A stretch of 36,478 nt of DNA, from positions 1-36,478 of the forward strand of contig JAAFHJ010000001.1 in NCBI GenBank assembly GCA_013298325.1, in the 5' to 3' direction. Numbering within the stretch: the first letter of the stretch is position 1; every line of letters begins with the position of its first letter. Below are positions 15,894 to 24,187 of the stretch, one piece after another. This stretch comes from Myxococcales bacterium (GTDB lineage Bacteria; Myxococcota_A; Polyangia; Polyangiales; Polyangiaceae). A program made the translations under genes and the position numbers. The notes beneath the pieces are model-generated. The model saw nothing but the letters and a program-made list of their open reading frames with translations. It was not told the origin of the DNA and did not search any database.

Positions 15894-16951
15894 GTGCAGA
15901 ACTGTTTCTATCGGGCTCCGCGCGGCCCGCTCATTTGCTCGATCCGGGGCTCTGCCTCACGCTTCGGCCGATGGCCTATCCGGATTTCTTCGATCGCTAC
16001 AAAGCTGCCATCCGGAACACGTGGACCGTCGATGAAATCGATTTTTCGACCGACGTCATGGATCTTCGCTCGAAGACGGATCCGGCGACGCGCCATCTGA
16101 TCGAGCGCCTCGTCGCCTTCTTCGCGACCGGCGACTCGATCGTCTCGAACAACCTCGTTCTTCATCTTTACAAGCACATCAATGCCCCCGAGGCGCGGAT
16201 GTACCTGTCGCGCCAGCTCTACGAAGAGGCGCTCCACGTCCAGTTCTACCTGACCCTGCTCGACGCGTACATCCCCGATCCCGAGCAGCGGGCGGCCGCA
16301 TTTGACGCGATTGAGCACATCCCGTCGATCCGCCAGAAGGCCGAGTTCTGCTTCCGGTGGATGGCGCAGATCGAAGGAATTGAGCGTTTGGAAACACGCG
16401 AGCACCGCCGCATGTTTCTGAAGAACCTCATTTGTTTTGCTGCGTGCGTCGAGGGGCTCTTCTTCTTCGCCGCCTTCGCGTACGTCTACTTCCTGCGGTC
16501 CCGAGGCCTCTTCCACGGTCTCGCCGCCGGAACAAACTGGGTGTTTCGCGACGAAAGCGCCCACATGGCCTTTGCGTTCACCGTCGTTGAGACGGTACGC
16601 CGCGAAGAACCCGACCTCTTCGACGCCGACCTCCAGGCGGAAATCGTCACGATGCTCGAAGAGGCGGTCGCCTGCGAACTCCAGTTTGCCGAGGATCTCC
16701 TCGGGGCGACGACGCCGGGTGATTCGTCACGGGTGATCGGCCTCGGCCTCGCCGACATGCGCGACTACCTCGGCCACGTCGCCGACTTGCGCCTGCAAGC
16801 ACTTGGAATGCCGAAGCATTTCGGAACGAAGAACCCGTTTGCCTTCCTCGATCTCCAAGACGTCCAGGAGCTCGCCAACTTCTTCGAGCGCCGCGTCTCC
16901 GCCTACCAGGTCGGTGTTTCCGGCGACGTCGTCCTCGACGCCTCGTTCTGA
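15890..16951 (+). CDS. nrdB: class I ribonucleotide reductase, radical-generating beta subunit
   Basis: The 353-residue R2 protein houses the dimetal/tyrosyl radical cofactor. Ligand positions can be read directly: Asp82, Glu113, His116, Glu188, Glu222 and His225, with spacings that match E. coli R2 (D84/E115/H118, E204/E238/H241) except for a shorter middle section. Tyr120 occupies the place of the radical Tyr122, so this is not a Phe-type (class Ic) R2. The start used is the ATG at 15890, which overlaps the nrdA stop as ATGA; a GTG six bases earlier would also be possible. The two subunits form one operon. Whether the metal is Fe2, Mn2 or mixed cannot be told from sequence. Confidence 0.97.
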   Translation: MSAELFLSGSARPAHLLDPGLCLTLRPMAYPDFFDRYKAAIRNTWTVDEIDFSTDVMDLRSKTDPATRHLIERLVAFFATGDSIVSNNLVLHLYKHINAPEARMYLSRQLYEEALHVQFYLTLLDAYIPDPEQRAAAFDAIEHIPSIRQKAEFCFRWMAQIEGIERLETREHRRMFLKNLICFAACVEGLFFFAAFAYVYFLRSRGLFHGLAAGTNWVFRDESAHMAFAFTVVETVRREEPDLFDADLQAEIVTMLEEAVACELQFAEDLLGATTPGDSSRVIGLGLADMRDYLGHVADLRLQALGMPKHFGTKNPFAFLDLQDVQELANFFERRVSAYQVGVSGDVVLDASF

Positions 16952-16997
16952 AGGATTTGACGCGGCGCAGGGGGCGTGGCAACTGGCGGACGCCCCT

Positions 16998-17723
16998 ATG
17001 ACGCTCCGCCCTCTTCTCCGTGCCCTGCCGTTCGCCATCTCCCTTGCATGGAGCCTGGAAGGGGCTGCCGTCGCGAAGCCGAAAGCGGCCGCGAAGACGG
17101 AAAAAGCCGAGAAAGCCGAAGGTTCTGAGGACGAGGAAAAGCCGGCGAAGAAGGCTGACAAAGCCGAGAAAGCCGACAAGAAACACGCGAAGAAGGACGC
17201 CGAAGACGATGGCGCGAAGCGTGTAAAGAGCAAGTATCTCATCGTGAAGGCGCGCGAGCTGAAGCTCAGCGAGTCGCGCACGGAGGCGCTCGTGCACATC
17301 GCGGAGGCCTACCAAACGGCCACGCACCAGAAGCTCGTGGCAACCGGCGGGACGCGCTCCCCGCTCCGTCAAGCGCAGCTTATGTACGGGAAATTCCACC
17401 ACAAAGGCGATGGTGGAGCCGTCTACGAAAATGGCGCCGCCCTCACCGAGATCCGCAAAGCTTACGACGAGGGGCGCGAAGAGAAGCACTCGCGCGCGAA
17501 GATCGAGAAGGCGATGGCGGCGATCATTGAGGCGCAGGTCGCCCGCGGCGTCTTCATCTCACGGCACCTCCAACGCGGCGCCGTCGACATCCGCTCGCGG
17601 GGCATGAGCAGCACCCAAGAGGCGGCGTTCCGCGCGGCGGTCGCTGCCGAAACGGGCGTCGGCCTGATCGACGAGCGGAGCGGCCCCGAGCCCCATTTTC
17701 ATTTGAATCTCGAAAAGCTCTGA
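16998..17723 (+). CDS. exported M15-like (LAS-type) peptidoglycan peptidase with Lys/Ala/Glu repeat linker
   Basis: The 241-residue product starts at the ATG at 16998. A hydrophobic N-terminus (about 5-26) acts as signal peptide or anchor. Residues 27-75 are a highly charged run with repeated KAEKAD/KADK units, likely an extended or wall-binding linker. The C-terminal domain has GGTRSPLRQAQ (Arg120, Gln125), then HLQRGAVDIRS with His190 and Asp197 seven residues apart, and EPHFHLNL with His233/His235. That set of His-x6-Asp and His-x-His is the zinc site of D-Ala-D-Ala carboxypeptidase/hedgehog-type peptidases, though overall similarity is weak. Likely role: peptide trimming in peptidoglycan. 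It lies 46 bases after nrdB. Confidence 0.7.
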   Translation: MTLRPLLRALPFAISLAWSLEGAAVAKPKAAAKTEKAEKAEGSEDEEKPAKKADKAEKADKKHAKKDAEDDGAKRVKSKYLIVKARELKLSESRTEALVHIAEAYQTATHQKLVATGGTRSPLRQAQLMYGKFHHKGDGGAVYENGAALTEIRKAYDEGREEKHSRAKIEKAMAAIIEAQVARGVFISRHLQRGAVDIRSRGMSSTQEAAFRAAVAAETGVGLIDERSGPEPHFHLNLEKL

Positions 17724-17725
17724 CG

Positions 17726-18460
17726 ATGCTTCCGGCTCTTCTCGTCCACGGCACGGCGCTCGGAGCAATCACTTTTCGAGGATTGAATCGGCGCCTTCGT
17801 GCTCGAGGACTAGAGACTGCCGCGTTTGATCGTCTCGGCTATGATGGCACGCCGGTGCCAGATTCCGCATATTCGCTGCAGGCGGAAGTCGATCACCTCC
17901 TTGCCGGAGCGCGGGCGGCGTTTGGCGGTCAATCGTTTCAGATCGTCGGTCATTCGCTCGGCGGTCTCCTTTCCCTGCACGTCGCTCGAAGCACGAAGCA
18001 AGTCGCGAAGGTGACGTTGCTCGACCCGGTCGCTTCACGACTCCTTTTCGAAAACGATGAACCGGCCGGCTATGCCGACATGAACGAGACCTACCAAGCG
18101 GTCCTCCAGGCCCCCACCGACGAAGCGGCGATCGCCGGATTTATCCATCGGTGGAGCGGGCCAAACGCTTGGAATTCGATGGCACCGTTGGCCAAAAAGG
18201 CAGCGATTTCTATCGTTCCCCGCATGCGCCAAGAACTCATGGCGACACGCAATCACGACCGCGCAACCGAAGATTTGCTCGATTTCAAAGCGCCGATTCA
18301 CGTGGTCGTCGGTGCGATGACGCGGGAGCCGCCGAAAGCGGTCGCGCGTGCCCTCGGACGCCTGCGAAACGCGACGGTCGCCGTCCTCCCCAGAGCCGCG
18401 CACCTCCTGCCGATCTCCCATCCCGACGCCGTCGCCGACGAAATCCTGAACCGGGGCTGA
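17726..18460 (+). CDS. alpha/beta-hydrolase fold protein
   Basis: The 244-residue cytosolic product starts with the first strand (MLPALLVHGTALG, oxyanion loop HGT). The nucleophile elbow is GHSLGG with Ser77, and the catalytic His is probably in AAHLLPISHPD near the C-terminus. The acid is less clear, perhaps in the VVVGAMTRE strand. A helical cap lies between about 110 and 170. No signal peptide is present. The ATG is two bases after the stop of the M15-like gene, which indicates joint translation. Ester, thioester or lactone substrates are all possible. Confidence 0.85.
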   Translation: MLPALLVHGTALGAITFRGLNRRLRARGLETAAFDRLGYDGTPVPDSAYSLQAEVDHLLAGARAAFGGQSFQIVGHSLGGLLSLHVARSTKQVAKVTLLDPVASRLLFENDEPAGYADMNETYQAVLQAPTDEAAIAGFIHRWSGPNAWNSMAPLAKKAAISIVPRMRQELMATRNHDRATEDLLDFKAPIHVVVGAMTREPPKAVARALGRLRNATVAVLPRAAHLLPISHPDAVADEILNRG

Positions 18461-18620
18461 CCCGATCCGGGGCACGGGGGAACCAACGATGGGCCGCCCG
18501 CGATCCAAGGGACCCGGCTCAAAACGCCGTCCGTAGCGAGCTTTTTGAAGCAAATTCCGCGCGCCTCAAAAACGTCTCGCACACGTCTCTGCTTGGCACG
18601 GCCCGTGATGAGAAGCGGCT

Positions 18621-19415
18621 ATGCGCGTCGCCACCGCCCTCCTCCTCGCCGTAACCACCACCCTCACCACCCTCGTCGGCTGCTCGAACCCTTCAGACAG
18701 CGCCTCGGACGTCGTCACCTCGGATGCCGACGAGCTCGCCTCCACGGGGCCGACCTACGCCGCCGGGACCACGCTCCGCACGACCTCGCCGCTCAACCTC
18801 CGCAGCGGCGCTTCGACGACCAGCAGCGTCCTCCGCGTGATGCCCGAGGGGGCGACGCTCACCGTGCGCGCGGCAAGCGGCGGGAACGCGTGGGTTGCGG
18901 TTCGCTTCTCGGGCTACGACGGCTGGGCGCACACGAGCTATCTCACGAAGGTCTCTGGTGGGACCACCGGCGGGAGCACCGGCGGATCCTCTGGGAATCC
19001 GGGTGGTTACAGCGCTTCGCGCGGCGCCCAGCTCGCGAAGACGGCCCTTCGTCGGGACGGCTACCCGTCGGGCGGCTGGTGCGCCCTCGAAGTGTCGAAC
19101 TCGGTGGAGCGCTCCGGCGTCGTCCCGAGCGGCGTGAGCTGGTACCGGAACAACGCGATCGACATCTCCGAATACATCGCTGGCAGCACGAGCTACCAGA
19201 ACCGCGTCGGCTTCAAGCGGGTCGGCGTCTCGGCGAACGACATCCCCAAGGGGAGCGTTATTGGCTGGCGCCGCGGCCAGTGCGGATACAACAGCAAATA
19301 CGGGCACATCGAGATCGCGGTCGACGATTCATCCAAGCGCGCCTGCTCGGACTACTGCGGTTCGATCAAGCAGACCTGCGGCAGCCCCTACGTCTTCATG
19401 CCGACGACGCTCTGA
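18621..19415 (+). CDS. lipoprotein with SH3b domain and CHAP/NlpC-like C-terminal domain
   Basis: The 264-residue product has a lipobox TLVGC with lipidated Cys21. Residues about 48-112 form a bacterial SH3 domain (LNLRSGASTTSSVLRVMPEGATLTV...GWAHTSYLTKV), which usually binds peptidoglycan peptides. A Gly/Ser/Thr linker (GGTTGGSTGGSSG) follows. The last 130 residues have a Cys near the start of a helix (GGWCALEVSNSV) and a later KGSVIGWRR...YGHIEIAV, the Cys...His arrangement of CHAP/NlpC-type papain-fold amidases; the His is in GHIEI. Extra cysteines near the end (RACSDYCGS, TCGS) suggest disulfides. Likely a surface peptidoglycan amidase or endopeptidase, but the catalytic domain call is tentative. 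A strong hairpin follows the stop. Confidence 0.82.
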   Translation: MRVATALLLAVTTTLTTLVGCSNPSDSASDVVTSDADELASTGPTYAAGTTLRTTSPLNLRSGASTTSSVLRVMPEGATLTVRAASGGNAWVAVRFSGYDGWAHTSYLTKVSGGTTGGSTGGSSGNPGGYSASRGAQLAKTALRRDGYPSGGWCALEVSNSVERSGVVPSGVSWYRNNAIDISEYIAGSTSYQNRVGFKRVGVSANDIPKGSVIGWRRGQCGYNSKYGHIEIAVDDSSKRACSDYCGSIKQTCGSPYVFMPTTL

Positions 19416-19436
19416 AGGATACACGGTTGAGTGGCG

Positions 19437-19473
19437 CGAGAAACGGAGGCATCAGCCCTCCGTTTTCTCGTTT
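19437..19473 (+). terminator. rho-independent terminator after the SH3b lipoprotein gene
   Basis: CGAGAAACGGAGG pairs with CCTCCGTTTTCTCG across a 7-base loop, with one bulged base, and is followed by TTT. It begins 21 bases after the stop codon at 19415. The partly T-rich right arm means it may also work on the minus strand. Confidence 0.7.
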
Positions 19474-19534
19474 GTGGTCAAAATAAACACGGTTTGACTT
19501 GCAGCGTTTCGACGCCGGGGGCAGAAACGGAACC

Positions 19535-20587
19535 ATGAAACGCGGAGCGATTCTCTTCGGCGGTATTCTCGCCCTCGCGGCCGCCGGCGGTTACGTGGCG
19601 CTCACCCACTTCGGGGCGCGACCGGCCGCCGAACTGCCCGCGTCCGCGAGCGCGTCGGCGCCACGGGAGGCAAAGGCGGCAGCACCGCCATCGGCGCCGC
19701 TTACGGTCGTTGCGACGGCGACCCCGTCGGCAGTGGCCAAAGAAGCAGCATTGAAGGTCATCCCCTTTGGCGCCGGAGAGGACGCGCTCGGGCGCGGGAA
19801 AGCGGCGAACGGCGCATCGATCGCCCCTGGCTCCTTTGTGGTCGCGGGCGATGACCTCCTCGTCCTCGACCAGGAAAAATCCAGGCTTCTGACGATCGGC
19901 GGCAAGGCGATCCCGCTCCCCGGGCGGACCGCCCAGGACATCGCCCGCGGCGAAGATGGCTCCCTCGCCGTCCTCGACGGCAAAGAAAACAAAGAGGTTT
20001 CCGTGCTCGGCCCCGATGGGCGCGTTCGCGGAAGATTTCCCCTGCAGGGTACAGGTATCGACGACGCAAAGGACGTCTCCCGCGTCTTCGTCGACGGGAG
20101 CGACGTCTACGTCGAGCGAAACGGCGGCGGCCCCCTCCTGCGCCTCGGAAGCACCGACGGGAGCGCCGCGAAAGAGCGGACCGAAATCGCAGGTATTCCG
20201 ACCCGCGACGGCAAGGGGCTCGTCTCCGCCGGGATCACCAACGAAGACGACGGGCGCGCCTGGGTGAACCTCGCCGACCGCAAAGGGGTCCACCTCTGGA
20301 CGCGGGAACTCCGCTTCCCTGCTGAACTTTCCGCGGTCGGCTTCGTCGACAGCGAGAAGAACGGGACGCTCTGGGTCGTCCTCCTCGCCGGCTCAACTCC
20401 TGCAGATTACACGAATTGGGCCGTCTGCCTCGACGTCGCCGGGAACGTCCGCGGCTCGTTCACGCTCGCCGTGGAAAATCCCCCGTGGGAGAGCTTCCGT
20501 GACTTCGCCGTCCGCGAAAGCGGGGGCCTCGTAGCCGCCGTCCGGAGCGATCAGGGGGTCTCTTACGCGACCTACAACTGCCCCTGA
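19535..20587 (+). CDS. membrane-anchored beta-propeller-like protein, function unknown
   Basis: The 350-residue product starts at the ATG at 19535. A single N-terminal hydrophobic segment (about 4-24) is a signal anchor or uncleaved signal. Residues 25-70 are an Ala/Ser/Pro tether. From about 80 onward the protein has repeated strand patterns such as DDLLVLDQEKSRLLTIG, DGSLAVLDGKENKEVSVLGPDGRV and SDVYVERNGGGPLLRLG, which look like blades of an NHL/YVTN-type beta-propeller. No catalytic residues are evident. It is the last gene of the plus-strand run and ends 24 bases before a strong bidirectional terminator. Confidence 0.8.
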   Translation: MKRGAILFGGILALAAAGGYVALTHFGARPAAELPASASASAPREAKAAAPPSAPLTVVATATPSAVAKEAALKVIPFGAGEDALGRGKAANGASIAPGSFVVAGDDLLVLDQEKSRLLTIGGKAIPLPGRTAQDIARGEDGSLAVLDGKENKEVSVLGPDGRVRGRFPLQGTGIDDAKDVSRVFVDGSDVYVERNGGGPLLRLGSTDGSAAKERTEIAGIPTRDGKGLVSAGITNEDDGRAWVNLADRKGVHLWTRELRFPAELSAVGFVDSEKNGTLWVVLLAGSTPADYTNWAVCLDVAGNVRGSFTLAVENPPWESFRDFAVRESGGLVAAVRSDQGVSYATYNCP

Positions 20588-20611
20588 GAGTCGCGCAAAC
20601 GGCGGGCTTCA

Positions 20612-20659
20612 AACAGAAAAAGCGTCGCACTCTTTCGAGAATGCGACGCTTTTTCTGTT
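20612..20659. terminator. bidirectional terminator between convergent genes
   Basis: AACAGAAAAAGCGTCGCA is repeated exactly as its reverse complement 12 bases later, giving an 18-base perfect stem. The inner bases TCT-TTCG-AGA can extend it into a UUCG tetraloop. Both arms contain a run of five A/T, so it should stop transcription from the plus-strand gene at 20587 and the minus-strand gene ending at 20700. Confidence 0.92.
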
Positions 20660-20699
20660 CACGAAAGTACCTTTGTCTCCGATCGGAGACAAACGTGAC

Positions 20700-22856
20700 T
20701 CACCAGATCTGGCAGCGGTTCTTTTCCGTCCGTGCCATCGGCTGCCCCGCCGTGCAGCCGAACGCCTCGGCGAAGACGGGCGTGTTCACAAGCGGCCCAT
20801 TTACGCGGAATTTCGGCGGCGAATGGGGGTTCGTCGTGACGAGCGTCTTCATCGCCTCGTCGGTGTACTTGCCGCACCACCCCTGGGCGAAGCCGAGGAA
20901 GAAGCGCTGGGCGTCGGTCACCTGGTCGCCGGTGGCGACGGCCGCCTTCGGGTTTTCCATCGTGAGCGCTGCGTAGGCGAGCGCGATGCCGCCGAGGTCG
21001 GCGATGTTCTCGCCGAGGGTCAGCTTGCCGTTGACGTGGTCACCGTTGACCTGGAAGTCGCTGAATTGCTTCTCGACGCAGGCGGCGCGCTGGACGAATT
21101 CCTCGCCTGCCTTCGGCGTCCAGAAGTCGCGCAGGTTGCCGTCTCCGTCAAATTGGCGCCCTTCGTCGTCGAAGCCGTGGGTCAGCTCATGCCCCATGAC
21201 CATGCCGATGCTCCCAAGGTTCTTCGCGCGCGGCGCGGCGGCGCTGAAGAAGGGGGGCTGGAGGATCCCTGCCGGGAAGACCATCTCGTTCATCGAGGGG
21301 TCGTAGTAGGCGTTGACCGAGGGGGGCGTCATGTACCACTCGCCGCGGTCGACCGGCTTCCCTACCTTCGCCAATTGACGCTTCACCTCGAAGGCGTCGG
21401 ACGCGATCGCGTTGGTGTAGTAGCTCCCCGGTTTGAAGCTTAGGGCGCTGTAGTCGCGATATTTGTCGGGCGCTGCGATCTTGTTCGCGACCTTCGCAAG
21501 CTTCTGGCGCGCATTGGTCTTCGTTGCATCGTCCATCCAGACGAGGCTGTTCAAACGCTCACCCATCGCTTTTTCAATGGCGACAACCATCTCGCGAGTC
21601 GTCGTCTTGCCCTGGTCGCCAAGCGTCTTCTGCACGAAGGCTTTGCCGAGCGCTTCGCCGATGGCGCCATCGGTGGCGCGGACGCAGCGCTTCCACCGCG
21701 GCGGCTGGGACTTCTGACCACGGAGCTCCTTCGCAAAGGCGAACTGGGCGTCGGTCCATGATTTTCCGAGGGCTGCGGCCGATCCACGAAGCAGAACCGA
21801 AGCGAGATAGGCGCGGAGAACTTCCGGCTTCTCCTCTTTCGCCACGAGCTTGGCGACGGTCGCCACGTAGTCGGGCTGGGCGACGTTCAGGTTCGCCGGT
21901 GCCGAACCGAGCGCAGAAAAGTAGGTCTTCCACGCAAAATCGGGGACCTGTTTCGCCAATGCGTCTGCGGTCATCGGATGATTGAGCTTCTTCGGCTCGC
22001 GACGATCTTCCTTCGTCATCTGCGCGGTGGCGAGTTTCGTCTCAAACGCAAGAACCTGCGCCGCCAGACCGGCCGCATCCTTCTCGCCGGCGAGCTTAAA
22101 GAGAGACGTAAGATAAGCGGTGTACGCCTCACGAAGATGGGGGAACTTCCCGTCGGTCTTCAGGTAATAGTCGCGATCCGGAAGCCCAAGCCCCGACTGG
22201 TCGACGCCAGCAACGACCTTCGTTGCGTCGCCGAGGTCTTGCATCGAGCCGATGCCGAAGAACGGGGCGAACCCACGTGCATGGAAGCTGCCGACGATCT
22301 TGGCGATGTCGTTCGCCGTCTTCGCCTTCGCAACGGCAGCGAGGTCGCCAGCGAGCGGCTTGCCATCGAGTTTGTCGAGGGTCGCCTCATCCATGCAGGA
22401 TGCATAGAAATTTCCAAGGCGGAGCGTGTCGGCGTCCGCCTTGTCTTTCCCAGCTTTTTTCGGGTCTTTGGCGACGGCGGCTGCGTTCTCAAGAACCTCC
22501 TTGAGGAGGAGCTCGTTCTTCAGGCGGATCGTCGAGAAGCTCCGCATCCAGGTGCTCTCGTCATCGGGAATGCTCGTCTTCGCGAGCCAGCCGCCGCAGG
22601 CGAATTGATAGAAGTCGTCGCAGGGGCTCGTCGCACGGTCGAGGGCCGCCTCGTCGTCGGCATCAAGCCCGAGCATTTTCCCTGCGAGCGGCCCTTTCGG
22701 GATCGCCAGCGGCGCGACGGCGGTCGCCGACGGGGTGGCGCTCGGCGGCGGCACGGAAGCGACCGGCTTTGCCTCACCACCACCGCAGGCATACGCGGAG
22801 GAAACGAGTGCGAGAACAAGGGGATAGACGACGCGGGAGCGACCGAGGGGGTTCAT
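20700..22856 (-). CDS. M13 family (neprilysin/PepO-like) zinc metallopeptidase, lipoprotein
   Basis: The 718-residue product has every M13 landmark: the N-terminal CDDFYQFACGGWL block (about residue 80), NAYYDPSMNEMVFPAGILQPPFF before the active site, HELTH at 556-560 followed by GFDDEG, the third zinc ligand Glu616 in GENIADLGG with Asp620, and the C-terminal Cys-x-Ile-Trp end. The domain hydrolyses peptides up to a few kDa on the amino side of hydrophobic residues. The start at 22856 (MNPLGRSR) gives a signal with SSAYAC, so Cys24 is probably lipidated, then a Pro/Ser/Ala tether. The frame remains open to 22901. A bidirectional terminator lies just past the stop. Confidence 0.95.
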   Translation of the reverse strand: MNPLGRSRVVYPLVLALVSSAYACGGGEAKPVASVPPPSATPSATAVAPLAIPKGPLAGKMLGLDADDEAALDRATSPCDDFYQFACGGWLAKTSIPDDESTWMRSFSTIRLKNELLLKEVLENAAAVAKDPKKAGKDKADADTLRLGNFYASCMDEATLDKLDGKPLAGDLAAVAKAKTANDIAKIVGSFHARGFAPFFGIGSMQDLGDATKVVAGVDQSGLGLPDRDYYLKTDGKFPHLREAYTAYLTSLFKLAGEKDAAGLAAQVLAFETKLATAQMTKEDRREPKKLNHPMTADALAKQVPDFAWKTYFSALGSAPANLNVAQPDYVATVAKLVAKEEKPEVLRAYLASVLLRGSAAALGKSWTDAQFAFAKELRGQKSQPPRWKRCVRATDGAIGEALGKAFVQKTLGDQGKTTTREMVVAIEKAMGERLNSLVWMDDATKTNARQKLAKVANKIAAPDKYRDYSALSFKPGSYYTNAIASDAFEVKRQLAKVGKPVDRGEWYMTPPSVNAYYDPSMNEMVFPAGILQPPFFSAAAPRAKNLGSIGMVMGHELTHGFDDEGRQFDGDGNLRDFWTPKAGEEFVQRAACVEKQFSDFQVNGDHVNGKLTLGENIADLGGIALAYAALTMENPKAAVATGDQVTDAQRFFLGFAQGWCGKYTDEAMKTLVTTNPHSPPKFRVNGPLVNTPVFAEAFGCTAGQPMARTEKNRCQIW

Positions 22857-22921
22857 CAGCGAGCGACTCAACTCGGTTGCTCGCTCGCTGGCAAGGGGCA
22901 CCGCCCTCCCGCTTTACCGTC

Positions 22922-23866
22922 CTACTTTTTCTTTTCGACTTTTTCCGGCGGCGGCAGCGCAAAATCGTCCACAATCTTTGCCCACAACGCCTTTGCGGCG
23001 GCGTGCCCGCCGGCACCAGTCAAATGAAGTTTATCGTGGCCTCGTGTCGCCGCGAGCTTCCCATCGGGCCCTTCGGCCTGCTCCTGAAAGGTCCCATCGG
23101 CGTTCGTGAAGAGCGCAAAGGTGTCGAAGAAGGCCCCGTTCTCCAACGCCGATCCCGCCTCAGCCAACGCGCTGTCGACCGCCTTCATCATCGGCGCATG
23201 CTTCTTCTCGGGATCGAAAACGTGTCCAGAGAGGTAGACGCGCACCCCTTTGTCCTCGAACATTTTCGCAAAACCGACCATGCGGCGCGCGTATTCGTGG
23301 GTCCAGCCATCGCTGGCGAGCGTGTAGCGCTCCTTCTTGTCCTTCGATGTGAGATCCATGGCGTCGTTCGGGCCGAGGCTAACAACGAGAATGTCCGGAG
23401 CGCCCGTTGCGAGTTCCTTCTTCGCAATGTCGTACCAGTCGGCTTTGTTCTGGTTCACGAGGCCGCTGGAGTTTCTGAAGAAAGTACGTGCTTTGAAACG
23501 ACCGTCGCTATGGGCAATGTTCTCGAGGGCTTGCCCGACCGGCTGGGCGGTAGAATCTCCCATCGTCCACACCTTGAGCGGTCCCGTTGCGCCCGCGCGG
23601 CGTGTGGCTCGGGGTGCGGGCGGTGCGGCCGGTGCAACGGAAGCGGCAGGCGTCGCACTCGCGCTGCCTGCGACGGCCAAAACGGCCGAATTTGCGGGGG
23701 GAACGGCGGTGACCGCCGCAGAGCCGGAACCGCTCGCTTCGAGGGCGGGTGCAGGTGCAGGTGCAGCCTTTGTCCGCGCGTCGTCGCTCTGGATGGCGCG
23801 CCCATCGCGGCAGCCGGCGAACGCAAGGGCAACGCAGAAGACGAGCGGAGTACGAACGCGGAACAT
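22922..23866 (-). CDS. SGNH/DUF459-like hydrolase, lipoprotein
   Basis: The 314-residue product has lipobox AFAGC with lipidated Cys19, a long Ala/Pro/Ser tether to about residue 95, then an SGNH fold. Block I is MGDSTAQPVG with nucleophile Ser105, block III is SLGPNDAMDL, and block V is HDKLHLTGAGG with the Asp-x-x-His pair. SSGLVNQNKADWYD and AFFDTFALF are typical for the DUF459 group. Members of this group occur next to exopolysaccharide acetylation genes, so an O-acyl transfer or esterase role at the surface is plausible, but not proven. It precedes the M13 gene by 65 bases on the same strand and is divergent from the DUF2256 gene. Confidence 0.88.
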   Translation of the reverse strand: MFRVRTPLVFCVALAFAGCRDGRAIQSDDARTKAAPAPAPALEASGSGSAAVTAVPPANSAVLAVAGSASATPAASVAPAAPPAPRATRRAGATGPLKVWTMGDSTAQPVGQALENIAHSDGRFKARTFFRNSSGLVNQNKADWYDIAKKELATGAPDILVVSLGPNDAMDLTSKDKKERYTLASDGWTHEYARRMVGFAKMFEDKGVRVYLSGHVFDPEKKHAPMMKAVDSALAEAGSALENGAFFDTFALFTNADGTFQEQAEGPDGKLAATRGHDKLHLTGAGGHAAAKALWAKIVDDFALPPPEKVEKKK

Positions 23867-23947
23867 GGTTGGGGACAGCTACCGCGACCGACGGGCGGTG
23901 ACCAGATTCCCGCGCAACCGCAGCGGCGCCTTCGGAATCGATAGGCC

Positions 23948-24187
23948 GTGCGCGGCGTAGCAAAAGCAAATTTACCGAGCAAAATCTGCGTCGTTTGCGC
24001 GCGCCCCTTTGTGTGGAGAAAGAAATGGGAGCGCTGTTGGCAGGAAATCACGACCTGCTCGGACGCCTGTCGCCGCGCACGTACACGCACGCGGCCGCCG
24101 GTGGAAGGGGCGCAACAGCGATGGGCGGAACGCCCCTTGACGGACAACGGCCCCTCTTCTAGGAGGCGCGTTCCCATAAGTGAGTAG
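23948..24187 (+). CDS. DUF2256 family zinc-ribbon-like small protein
   Basis: The 79-residue product starts with GTG at 23948. Residues 5-40 match the DUF2256 pattern closely: NLPSKIC-x2-C-x-RPFxWRKKWER-x-W-x5-CSD-x-CRR, with a CxxC and a CxxxC pair that could bind zinc. The family normally ends near the CRR, so the 38 further residues (Arg/Pro/Ser-rich, no pattern) are unusual. In many bacteria DUF2256 genes sit beside cryptochrome/photolyase-family genes; none is seen here. The last codons overlap the tetR operator-like palindrome. Confidence 0.8.
   Translation: MRGVAKANLPSKICVVCARPFVWRKKWERCWQEITTCSDACRRARTRTRPPVEGAQQRWAERPLTDNGPSSRRRVPISE
24137..24165 (+). promoter_or_regulatory. weak candidate promoter for the tetR/exporter operon
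   Basis: TTGACG at 24137-24142 (5 of 6 bases of the -35 consensus) is followed after 17 bases by TAGGAG at 24160-24165 (3 of 6 of the -10). A start near 24172 would place the palindrome at 24177-24198 just downstream, a blocking position. The AGGAGG at 24161-24166 could instead be a ribosome site for a GTG at 24180. Confidence 0.35.

Noticed and set aside
18542..18572. TTTTTGA ... TCAAAAA inverted repeat in the gap before the SH3b lipoprotein gene
   Set aside because: The arms are short and A/T-only with a 17-base loop, so it is neither a convincing terminator nor an operator.
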